Below, piece by piece: positions 33,792-42,400 of a stretch of DNA of 64,000 nt (position 1 is the stretch's first letter; the number at the start of each line of letters is the position of its first letter). The notes below the pieces were generated by a model. It had not been told where the DNA came from and made no database searches. It saw only the letters and a list, made by a program, of their open reading frames with translations. Made by a program: the position numbers and the translations under genes. This stretch comes from Bacteroidota bacterium (GTDB lineage: Bacteria; Bacteroidota; Bacteroidia; Bacteroidales; Lentimicrobiaceae): positions 1 to 64,000 of the forward strand of contig JAEYSM010000013.1 in NCBI GenBank assembly GCA_023434665.1. The letters are read 5' to 3'.

Positions 33792-34672
33792 AATCAAAGG
33801 CGGGTTTAGAAAAGGTAGTTGAGCAATTATGTGATCTGAATCAACATAGTGAGTTATACCATCTGCCGTGGCATGATATGGATCTTCCATCTGCAAAAGA
33901 AATACTTAAGCTTACTGATATTTTGCGCGAAGTTTTATTTCCAGGATACTTTGGTGATTCTAATGTCAGGGCCGACACTTTGCAACATATTATCGGAGCA
34001 CGTATTCATAATGTATTCAACCTGCTTTCAACGCAGATTAACAGGGGATTTTGCTTCTTTTGCACAGAACCGGAAGACCAGTGCAAGGATTGCAAACAAA
34101 AGTCAAAGCATTTAGCAGGCGAATTTATCAGAAGGCTACCACATATAAAGCGGCTTCTTGCTCTCGATGCACAGGCAGCCTTTAATGGAGACCCTGCAAA
34201 TAAACATATAAGCGAGGCTATTTTCTGTTATCCAAGCATGACTGCTATTACATATCATCGTATTGCCCATGAGTTGCTTTTACTGGAAGTACCTCTTATC
34301 CCGCGTATTATAAGTGAAATTGCACACAGTAGTACAGGAATTGATATTCATCCCGGTGCTGTTATTGGGGAGGGATTTTTCATTGATCACGGAACGGGTG
34401 TAGTAATAGGTGAAACGTCTGTCATTGGCAATAATGTAAGAATTTATCAGGGTGTTACGCTAGGAGCCAAAAGTTTTCCGCTCGATGAAGAAGGGAACCC
34501 TGTGAAGGGAATCAAGCGTCACCCAATCGTGCATGATGATGTGATTATTTATGCCAATGCGACAATCCTCGGACGTATAACTATTGGCAGGGGTGCAATA
34601 ATAGGAGGGAATGTTTGGGTAAGTGAAGATGTGCCACCGGGATCAAGAGTTTTATTAAAATTAACCACATAG
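33788..34672 (+). CDS. cysE: Serine O-acetyltransferase (EpsC type)
   Basis: A 294-residue enzyme that acetylates serine for cysteine synthesis. The N-terminal part is helical. The C-terminal left-handed beta helix has hexapeptide repeats: GIDIHPGAVIGEGFFIDHG, GVVIGETSVIGNNVRIYQG, then HPIVHDDVIIYANATILG. A feature within the N-terminal part is the four-cysteine set Cys89, Cys92, Cys99, Cys102 (CxxC-x6-CxxC), which may bind a metal. The C-terminus ends in VLLKLTT and lacks the Ile tail that docks into CysK in E. coli. Translationally coupled to cysK. Confidence 0.9.
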   Translation: MKSKAGLEKVVEQLCDLNQHSELYHLPWHDMDLPSAKEILKLTDILREVLFPGYFGDSNVRADTLQHIIGARIHNVFNLLSTQINRGFCFFCTEPEDQCKDCKQKSKHLAGEFIRRLPHIKRLLALDAQAAFNGDPANKHISEAIFCYPSMTAITYHRIAHELLLLEVPLIPRIISEIAHSSTGIDIHPGAVIGEGFFIDHGTGVVIGETSVIGNNVRIYQGVTLGAKSFPLDEEGNPVKGIKRHPIVHDDVIIYANATILGRITIGRGAIIGGNVWVSEDVPPGSRVLLKLTT

Positions 34673-34731
34673 ACATATCGAGAAAGATTTTTTAATATAT
34701 TCGCTGCTTTAACTGAGTAAAGCTTTCATGG

Positions 34732-36078
34732 ATGAGCAAAGTAATCGCCATTGATGATGATTCCATAATAAGAACACTCCTGTCGAATATGCTAAAAAAG
34801 GCAGGCTACGATGTAATAACCGCAGTGGACGGAAAAACCGGTTTACGGTTGGCAATTGATGAAGACCCTGATGTTGTAATTACAGATTACCAAATGCCTG
34901 GAATGAATGGAATGGAAGTTCTGGAATCACTTCGCCAAACAAAACCATCTCTGCCCGTAATAATGCTCACAGCTCATGGCGATATAGCATTGACTATTAA
35001 GTCAATGCAGGCCGGGGCTTACGACTATCTTGAAAAACCAATAAAAGTCGACGAATTACTCAAGATAGTAAAAAACGCTTCCGAACTATCTCAGAAAAGT
35101 CGCAACATCCGCGATAACATACCTGCCAGGTCGTTATTGGCAATAGAAGAAAATACGATAGTCGGAAAGAGTCCCCTGATGCGAGAAATCTTTAAAAAGA
35201 TAGGGCGCATTTCAATTAACAGGGTAAATGTGCTTTTAACCGGAGAGACAGGTACAGGGAAAGAGCGTATAGCTAGCTTGATTCACCATAGTGGAATTAC
35301 TCGCGATAATCCAATGGTAGTAATAAATTGTGCCTCACTTTCTGGCAATATGCCGGAAGCTGAATTATTCGGTTATACTAAAGGTGCATTCCCGGGGGCA
35401 ATAAACGAAAAGACAGGAAAATTCGAAATGGCAGGGGAAGGTTCCATCTTCCTTGATGAGATCTCAGAGCTTTCCGATTCTATGCAGGCTCGTATTTTAA
35501 GAGTAATACAGGAAGAAGAATTCGAGAAACCGGGTCAAAAAGGAACCATACCTATAAAAGCAAGAATTATCGCATCTTCAAATAAAGATCTCGAAGCGCT
35601 GGTAAGAGAAGGTAAATTTCGCGAAGAACTATATTACCGCCTGAAGGTATTCAGTTTTGAGCTTCCACCTCTGAGGGCCAGGAAAGAAGACATTCCCGAC
35701 CTCGTAAATCACTTTATAGCTAAAAACAACCGTAGATTGAATAAGAGTATGACAAAGATCTCTGATGAAGCTCTGGAGAAACTTTATGATTATAACTGGC
35801 CGGGTAATGTTCGTGAACTTGAAAATACCATACTTCAAGCCATGATTCTAAACCATGGAGATATACTGGAATCATCCAATATTCAGCTTGTTCAACCTGC
35901 TTTATCTTTGAGTACTACTCAACCTGAAGTCCTTCAATCATTGGAAGAAGTTGAAAAATACCATATCAAGAAAGTTCTCGATTCGGTGAAATGGAGAAAG
36001 CAGGACGCAATTGCTATTCTTAATCTCACACGACCAACACTTAATGCCAAGATTGAAAAGTACAAATTGACCAAATAG
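34732..36078 (+). CDS. NtrC-family response regulator with GAFPGA motif
   Basis: A 448-residue three-domain regulator. The receiver domain (1-115) has the phospho-site Asp52 in VITDYQMPG, with Thr80 and Lys102. The AAA+ domain (about 142-375) has Walker A GETGTGKE (171-178), Walker B GSIFLDE (237-243) and FREELYYRLKVF. The C-terminal Fis-type helix-turn-helix is about 400-445. The sigma-54 contact loop, normally GAFTGA, is GAFPGA (218-223, Pro221, codon CCG at 35392). No histidine kinase is adjacent. It immediately precedes the fibre locus and is the obvious candidate to control it. Confidence 0.88.
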   Translation: MSKVIAIDDDSIIRTLLSNMLKKAGYDVITAVDGKTGLRLAIDEDPDVVITDYQMPGMNGMEVLESLRQTKPSLPVIMLTAHGDIALTIKSMQAGAYDYLEKPIKVDELLKIVKNASELSQKSRNIRDNIPARSLLAIEENTIVGKSPLMREIFKKIGRISINRVNVLLTGETGTGKERIASLIHHSGITRDNPMVVINCASLSGNMPEAELFGYTKGAFPGAINEKTGKFEMAGEGSIFLDEISELSDSMQARILRVIQEEEFEKPGQKGTIPIKARIIASSNKDLEALVREGKFREELYYRLKVFSFELPPLRARKEDIPDLVNHFIAKNNRRLNKSMTKISDEALEKLYDYNWPGNVRELENTILQAMILNHGDILESSNIQLVQPALSLSTTQPEVLQSLEEVEKYHIKKVLDSVKWRKQDAIAILNLTRPTLNAKIEKYKLTK

Positions 36079-36237
36079 AAAATTTATTTACATTACTTTC
36101 GTTTCGTAAATTTATTTTACACTTGCTTTAACATTTAAGACAGATGTATTTATCTGTTTATGAAGCATTTAGTTAATAATTCAAAAATATATTCAAGGAA
36201 TTACATGTTTTCTTTAACTTCTCGGATCGTTCGGTAA

Positions 36238-36245
36238 TAGATTTG
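36238..36245 (+). promoter_or_regulatory. Candidate -7 box of first subunit gene
   Basis: TAGATTTG fits the Bacteroidota -7 box and lies 22 bp before the start codon at 36268. No TTTG is found 19-21 nt upstream, so transcription may need an activator. An inverted repeat CAGAT-GTATTT-ATCTG (36141-36156) lies about 85 bp further up. Confidence 0.35.
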
Positions 36246-36267
36246 CCATCGAAGATCGACGAGAGTT

Positions 36268-36648
36268 ATGAAAGCAAGGGTTACTTTAATTATATTATTT
36301 ATCATCTTTATGGGTACTGCTGCTAGTGCTCAGGTGAGAGTGACCGGTCATGTATCAGCTGAAGTTGTTGAGGCAGCTTCTTTACAAAATAATATGAACT
36401 CTTTTATAGGTCTAAATGGAACAGAGAAAATTATTGAATTAGGAAAGATACAGGTTACAGGCGCTGAAAACACATCTTATGAAGTTGAAGTGAACCAGAC
36501 CAATATTTACAACCAAAACAACAATTACCGATTAGAAACACAAAGCGGACTAGCCGCAAATGACATCACTTTGTCTGCCCTCATGGACAATAGGTTACGC
36601 GAAGGGGAATATAATGGAAATATAACAGTAATCGTGTCCTACAATTAA
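36268..36648 (+). CDS. Short DUF4402-like secreted subunit
   Basis: A 126-residue secreted protein: signal peptide ending in GTAASAQ, then about 105 residues of beta-strand pattern. It ends in EYNGNITVIVSYN, matching the last strand of the three larger subunit genes downstream (G-x-Y/F-x-G-x-[YFI]-x-[VIL]). The middle part lacks the MxFGxF and TPxGVR text of those proteins, so it is a shortened or divergent member. Likely a minor or end subunit of the fibre. It has its own terminator, so it is a single-gene unit. Confidence 0.65.
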   Translation: MKARVTLIILFIIFMGTAASAQVRVTGHVSAEVVEAASLQNNMNSFIGLNGTEKIIELGKIQVTGAENTSYEVEVNQTNIYNQNNNYRLETQSGLAANDITLSALMDNRLREGEYNGNITVIVSYN

Positions 36649-36669
36649 TAAGTTCAGTTAATTTTAAGG

Positions 36670-36700
36670 AACCGCTGGCCTTGGGTTACAGCGGTTTTTT
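36670..36700 (+). terminator. Terminator of first subunit gene
   Basis: AACCGCTG (36670-36677), an 11-nt loop and CAGCGGTT (36689-36696) followed by TTTT, 22 bp after the stop codon. Confidence 0.8.
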
Positions 36701-36784
36701 ATTTGATTTAATTTTATGTCGGGTTGAAGTTTGATAGCAAATGTTTAATCAGAATGAGCACAAAAAAGGACAAATAGGCACACT

Positions 36785-37044
36785 TGTCCCAATTTGGGAT
36801 AGTTTTACAGTGCTGTTTTTAAGCGTATTAAGAGTTTTCAGAGGCATTTCAAGAGAATAATTCCATGTATCTTGATTTCTATATCTGATGGCCGGTTCAG
36901 GGATACTATTATTTTGTCAAAATCCATTATTCAAAAGGCTTTGATGACCATCTACTACTACCTGATAATTTTAGAGGTCATATTTTTCGGGTTTCAATAG
37001 GTATATCATTACTAAAATGTCCCAATTTGAAATTATATGTCCCA
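36785..37044. repeat. TGTCCCA repeats, candidate regulator sites
   Basis: TGTCCCAATTTG is found at 36785-36796 and 37018-37029, with a further TGTCCCA at 37038-37044. The first copy is part of the 13-bp palindrome TCCCAATTTGGGA. All are upstream of the subunit gene at 37279. A regulator binding at distant and near sites would fit, for example the NtrC-type protein encoded at 34732. Confidence 0.45.
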
Positions 37045-37278
37045 CATTTTTTCATTTTGGTCCTTTGGCATCATGTTCTGAGATACATGCCAATCTAAAA
37101 AATTCATTTTACGATCATTTTTAATACTTGATTTTCAATTGCTTATAATATTCATTTAAAAGTTTAAAAGTTTGGCATGGTGAAATTGGCACATAATTGG
37201 ACTAATCCTTTACGAGTTCAAACGAGAACAAACGAAAACAAAAAAATAAAAACATAACAAAAAAACACAACCCCCATC

Positions 37279-37797
37279 ATGAAAAAATTATCAATCTTCG
37301 CAGCCATCTTATTCGCAGTAGTTTTAGGAAACAACGTAAACGCTCAGAACACAAAAACAAATGAAAATACTGCTTCTGCAACTATTATCACTCCGATCAC
37401 ACTTGACAATTTAAGTGAATTGAAATTCGGGAAAGTTGCTTCAATGACTTCCGCAGAGACAACAATGACAATGAATCCAACATCTGGTGAAATAACTTAT
37501 TCAAACGATCAAATGAGAATCGCAAGCGATGATGCTAACAGAGCATTAGCAAGTTATAAAGTTGGCGGTCTTATAGGACAATCATTCTCTATTGCCATTC
37601 CAACTTCTGCAGTAGAACTTAATGGTCCGAATAGTAAAATAATGACAGTAACAGATTTCACAATTAATAAGCCCCTTGCCGGTAATGTACTTGTTGAAGA
37701 CTTCACTTTCAATGTTGGTGGTACATTAAATGTAGGCGCTGGTCAAGAAGCAGGATTCTATTCAGGTGAATTCGATGTAACAGTTACTTACGAATAA
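37279..37797 (+). CDS. DUF4402 secreted subunit, probable major subunit
   Basis: A 172-residue secreted protein with signal peptide ending in GNNVNAQ and a DUF4402-type domain: ATIITPITLDNLSELKFGK at the start, a middle FSIAIPTSAVELNG, and the final strand GFYSGEFDVTVTYE. DUF4402 domains are related to pilin-like subunits that are folded by PapD-type chaperones. A long leader, A-rich ribosome-binding region and a strong terminator immediately after suggest a separate, abundant transcript, so this may be the major fibre subunit. That ranking is inference. Confidence 0.75.
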   Translation: MKKLSIFAAILFAVVLGNNVNAQNTKTNENTASATIITPITLDNLSELKFGKVASMTSAETTMTMNPTSGEITYSNDQMRIASDDANRALASYKVGGLIGQSFSIAIPTSAVELNGPNSKIMTVTDFTINKPLAGNVLVEDFTFNVGGTLNVGAGQEAGFYSGEFDVTVTYE

Positions 37798-37817
37798 TCC
37801 TCAACCAAAAAATATCG

Positions 37818-37844
37818 AAAAGGGTGTTCCGACACCCTTTTTTT
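37818..37844 (+). terminator. Terminator of second subunit gene
   Basis: AAAAGGGTGT (37818-37827), loop TCCG, ACACCCTTTT (37832-37841) and a further T-run. A strong 10-bp stem 20 bp after the stop codon. Confidence 0.92.
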
Positions 37845-37908
37845 ATAAGCTAACAAAACTCTAAAACGATTACGCTTACCAGTTCTTTCACATCATAAAA
37901 TTTAACTC

Positions 37909-38427
37909 ATGAACCGCAAATCATTAGCACTAGCTATTGTGATTCTGCTGTCCGGTCTAAAAGTCTGGTCTCAAAACCAGGCAACAGTATCAGGACAAGC
38001 TTATGCGGAAGTGATCTCTGCCCTTTCGGCCTATGAAAATACCCAGATGCATTTTGGTAAATTTTCTCCGGAAGTTGGTGGCGGACAAATTGTACTGACT
38101 CCTGATGGGGTTCGGACAGTCCAGGGATCAATTGTATTAGGGGGTGGTACCGCTCAGTCCGGCAGATTCATAATCAACGGACAAGCTGATGCTACTTACA
38201 CCATCCAGTTACCTGTCGGGTCTGCTGAGCTTAAACATAGCACCAGCAACAAGACAATGACTGTCCGCGACTGGACATCAGATCCACCTGCAGGAACCGG
38301 TAGTGGCACCTTATCCGGTGGAAACCAAACAGTCTCAATAGGAGCTACTTTAGTCGTCGGCTCTATGGAAGATAATCCTGTTGGTATATATACCGGAACC
38401 TATAGCCTCACTTTCGCATATAATTAG
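37909..38427 (+). CDS. DUF4402 secreted subunit
   Basis: A 172-residue secreted protein with signal peptide ending in KVWSQ. DUF4402 features: MHFGKFSPEVGGGQIVL, TPDGVRTVQGSIVL, the region TYTIQLPVGSAEL and the last strand YTGTYSLTFAYN. The text FGKF...GGG...TPxGVR is shared with the subunit at 43873. It lies 111 bp after the second subunit gene with a terminator between, and has its own terminator. A further fibre subunit is the simplest reading. Confidence 0.75.
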   Translation: MNRKSLALAIVILLSGLKVWSQNQATVSGQAYAEVISALSAYENTQMHFGKFSPEVGGGQIVLTPDGVRTVQGSIVLGGGTAQSGRFIINGQADATYTIQLPVGSAELKHSTSNKTMTVRDWTSDPPAGTGSGTLSGGNQTVSIGATLVVGSMEDNPVGIYTGTYSLTFAYN

Positions 38428-38437
38428 TCATAAATAG

Positions 38438-38467
38438 AAGCGCTGTTTAAACACAGCGCTTTTTTTC
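38438..38467 (+). terminator. Terminator of third subunit gene
   Basis: AAGCGCTGT (38438-38446), loop TTAAAC and ACAGCGCTT (38453-38461) followed by a T-run, 11 bp after the stop codon. It separates the subunit genes from the chaperone-usher operon. Confidence 0.9.
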
Positions 38468-38539
38468 TACACTTTGAATTTTCTACTTTCATAATTCATC
38501 AATTTACAGTACGTTTGATGAAATTTAAATCATACCAAC

Positions 38540-39385
38540 ATGCAACGGCCAAATATTCAAATCCTTACTTATTTTAGTTTCCTTATAATCCTTTTTTTGC
38601 TGCCCTTTGGTTCTTTTGCTCAGGGGGATCTTCTGATAACACCACGTCGTGTTGTGTTTGAAGGTAATAAACAAACTCAGGAATTAGCTATTGCTAATAC
38701 AGGAAATGATACTGCCCGTTATAATGTTTCTTTTGTTCAGTACCGTATGAATGAAGACGGTTCGTTCGAACAGATCACAGAACCCGACCCGGGACAAATG
38801 TTTGCTGATAAATACATGCGGATTTTTCCAAGAAGCGTGACCTTAGCACCCAACGAATCACAGACCGTTAGGATGCAGTTCAGAAAGACTCCTGATATGG
38901 AACCTGGGGAATACAGATCTCATCTGTATTTCAGAGCAGTTCCTGATGAGAAGCCTCTTGGTGCTGAGGATGAAGTGGACACTACTAGCATCGGCATACG
39001 TCTTATTCCGATTTTCGGAATTACCATACCTGTAATTGCACGCGTTGGCGACCTAACAGCTGAAATAAATCTTAATGATCTATCTCTGGATAAAATCACT
39101 GATACAGTCCCTGTTTTGAACATTACTTTTAACCGGATTGGAAATAAATCAGTATTCGGCGATCTGACGGTTCTTTGGAAAGATAATTCGGGTGAAGAAG
39201 TGCAGGTTGGCATTGTAAGAGGTATTGCTGTTTATACACCAAACACGATAAGACATTTCAGCCTTAAACTTCGCAATTTGCCAGATGTAGATTACAACCG
39301 GGGAAAACTGACAGTAAAATATCAGACACCGGGTGATTTAAGGCCCGAATTATTTGCCGAAAAAGAATTAATACTGAAACCATAA
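38540..39385 (+). CDS. PapD-like periplasmic chaperone
   Basis: A 281-residue protein with signal peptide ending in FGSFAQ. The first mature domain is PapD-like: LLITPRRVVFEGNKQTQEL, IANTGNDTARYNVSFVQY, IFPRSVTLAPNESQTVRMQF and the Arg-rich RKTPDMEPGEYRSHLYF. The second domain is Ig-like to the end. This matches the two-domain build of pilus chaperones that lend a strand to subunits in the periplasm. It is the first gene of a compact run that includes the adhesin, a subunit and the usher-like protein. It is slightly longer than PapD (about 215 residues mature). Confidence 0.82.
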   Translation: MQRPNIQILTYFSFLIILFLLPFGSFAQGDLLITPRRVVFEGNKQTQELAIANTGNDTARYNVSFVQYRMNEDGSFEQITEPDPGQMFADKYMRIFPRSVTLAPNESQTVRMQFRKTPDMEPGEYRSHLYFRAVPDEKPLGAEDEVDTTSIGIRLIPIFGITIPVIARVGDLTAEINLNDLSLDKITDTVPVLNITFNRIGNKSVFGDLTVLWKDNSGEEVQVGIVRGIAVYTPNTIRHFSLKLRNLPDVDYNRGKLTVKYQTPGDLRPELFAEKELILKP

Positions 39386-39404
39386 AACAGAATAGCTAAA
39401 AAGC

Positions 39405-42400
39405 ATGAGCCTTACGAGATATACTGGTGAAACTAAACTGCGGTCATCACTCAATTTATCCTCCTTCCAATTAAGATCTGGCATCCTGCTTTTATTTATC
39501 GCTATATCCTTATCGGTATCTTCTCAGGAATTAAGAATAACTAAAACAGGTAGTGGTACTTTTACAGTTCCTGAAGGTATAACGGCTATCACTGTCGAGG
39601 CGTGGGGAGGCGGAGGTGCCGGAGGAAGTGTTGATAAAAAGAATTCTGCCGGAGGAGGTGGCGCAGGGGGAAGTTACGTAAGAAGTGATATTTCTGTTAC
39701 TCCCGGGCAGCAGATTCCGTATTCTGTTGCAGCACCAAAAGAAAGCTCATGGAATAATGATGGAAATCCCTCATGGTTTCAATCAGTAGAAACTATCTAC
39801 GCCTCAGGAGGAAAGGGTGGCACTCCAGGTGGCAATGGCTCAAATGGTGCCGGTGGAATCGGTAGTGTATCTTCTTCACATGGCCAGGTAATATACACAG
39901 GAGGTAATGGAGTCGGAGGGAATTATATATCTAATAGAACTGGAGGGGCAGGAGGAGGTGGTGCCGGCTCAATGGGCAATGGTTCAAATGGCAGCGGAAG
40001 CACCGGAGGTAACGGAGCTGCAACAGATGGTGGGGAAGGCGGGAATGGACCTGGGAACTACAGTAATGGAAATGCAGGAGCTGCATATGGAGGTGGAGGA
40101 TCAGGGGCAAAAAATGCCTCTGGTGTTAACATATCATTTTCTGGCGGGACCGGAGCCCAGGGATTGATACTTATTAAATGGCCTGTTCTTTCTTGCACTC
40201 CTGATAATTTAGCTTTTGGAACCGTACCTTCCGGTCAGACTTCGAGCCCGTTGAATTTCTCATTGAATGGTCAGAATTTAATCCCGGCCAATGGTAATAT
40301 AACAGTAACAGCTCCAGATTATTTTGAAATTAGTCTCTCTGAGTCTTCAGGGTATGCTTCATCAATTGAGGTTCCATATACCGGCAGAACTCTATCAAGA
40401 ACAATATATGTGAGGTTTAAACCAACACAGCTTTCTACCGATTATGCAGGGAATATCACAATCCAGGGTGGTGGAGCTAATCAAACCTTGGTAGCTGTAT
40501 CAGGAAGTACTATTGTTAACTATTGTATCCCTACCCAACAAAACAGCCCGGGTAACTACCATATTCAAAATGTCACTCTGGGATCTATTAACAATCCAAC
40601 CGGCGCTCTTTCAAGTCCTTATTATTACTTTTACAATCAATCAACAAGCTTAAGAAAAGGCACTCAACATACAATTTCTATAAAAAGCAGTGGATACTTT
40701 TGGTGGATATTCCCTGTCAGTTCAACTTATGTTTCAGTATGGATTGACTATAATCAGGACGGCATTTTTAGCAGTACGGAGAAAATAACAACTCTTGAAT
40801 TTGTTTATGATGAAACTCACAGCTTCTCATTTACTGTTCCCCAAAGTGCTTTCAATGGAACTACCCGTATGAGAGTCAGGTCTGCCCTTGACTTGAGCAC
40901 TATTGATCCATGCAATGAAACAGGTACTAATGGTGAAACTGAAGATTACCTTATAACCATATTTGAGAATATTGTTGTCACTGCATCCACTACCCCTTCC
41001 TGCAGCGGTTCACAGGGTACAGGCACCATCATAGCCACTGCTGTTAACGGAACACCTCCATATACTTATAGTTTAAATAACACTTACTATCAGACATCCA
41101 ATATCTTTACCGGTTTAATTGCAGGGAACTACACTTTATATGTTAAGGATGCTGAAGGTAATACCGGAACAACAAACTGCACTATTACATCACTTCCATC
41201 TTATTTACCCGATCCTGAAGCTGAAATTACAAATACTTCATGTGTTGATACTCCTGATGGAGCAATACGTATTACCAATATTCCGACTGCAATACAATTT
41301 AACAGCTCACAATCAGAATATGTGGATCTTGGAGGCAGTTATCTTAATAATCTATCACAATTTACTATTGAGGGTTGGATAAAAATTAACAAGTCACAAA
41401 TATCAGGGTCACGTGTTTGGGGACTATTTGGACAAAATGACGCGATAGAATTTGGTTTTATGAACTCCACCACTCTGCAATTATATACTGTGAATGGTGG
41501 TACAATGGATATTTCTATCACTAATAATTTTACTGATCCAAATAAATGGTATCATGTGGCGGCAGTAGGAACCGGGGCCAGTCTGCAAGTATATATCGAT
41601 GGTGTATTGATTAAATCACAGTCCGGGAGTACTTCTAATTACGGTTCAAGCAGTTTCAACTCAATGTTGGGAGGCCGAATTTGGGATGCCGATGGAAATT
41701 ACCTGAACGGGGGCATGTTAAAAGCCGGTTTATGGCGAAAAGCATTATCAGCATCTGAAATCCAAGCGCTAGCTTCAGGTCTAAAAAATTATTCATTATC
41801 AGATGCAAATCTTATTGCAGGTTACAACTTTTACGAAGGAGAAGGCAATGTTATCTCCCCGGTTGGAACGGTAGCCACTCAGGGATCCCTGAAAAATACA
41901 CCTTCCTGGATTGAGATATTCACCTTCCAATGGTACAAAATAGGAACATCCTCATTCAACAGAACCACCAAAAATATATCAGAAATAACAGCCGGAGATT
42001 ATTTGTTTTTTGCTGAATATCCCGGAATTTGTCCTGCCACAGCAATATTTACCATAAGTGGAGCTTTTAATAACTCTTGGACAGGCAGCATCAGCAATGA
42101 TTGGTTTATAGCAGGTAACTGGACTTGTAAGGTCCCCGATATAGAAACAGACGCCACTATTCCAGGTTCTTTGCTGCGGTATCCTGTCATATCCACCGGT
42201 ATTGCACAATGTAAAAATCTCACATTAGATAATGGTTCTTCACTGACAAACAATGCTGAATTACAGATTGCAGGAACAATCTTATCAACAGGGACTGTAA
42301 TTTCATCCAATGGAACTATAGTATTAAAAGGAACGACGCCCCATGTAATTCCGGCCGGAATGCTTTCAGGCAATTCCCTGAAAAACCTAAAAGTTGACAA

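Larger units (their letters stand above)
36649..37278. other. Long repeat-rich leader region of a subunit gene
   Basis: No gene is seen in these 630 bp. They hold the terminator of the previous gene (36670-36700), a perfect palindrome TCCCAATTTGGGA (36787-36799), and three copies of TGTCCCA (36785, 37018 and 37038; the first two extend to TGTCCCAATTTG). TTGGCA occurs at 37065, 37172 and 37186, with the inverted form at 37087-37093. Two tandem TTTAAAAG units (37155-37170) are also present. The last 60 bp are A-rich with the imperfect repeat AAACGAGAAC/AAACGAAAAC. This looks like a regulatory region with several protein sites and a long leader. Confidence 0.55.

Noticed and set aside
34732..36078. 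Two-component pair with a neighbouring kinase
   Set aside because: No histidine kinase gene lies next to the regulator within the window; it is treated as an orphan.
37171..37200. Possible sigma-54 promoter (TTGGCA ... TTGGCAC ... TTGG)
   Set aside because: The required GG-N10-GC spacing is not met by any pairing of these elements; they are listed only as repeats.
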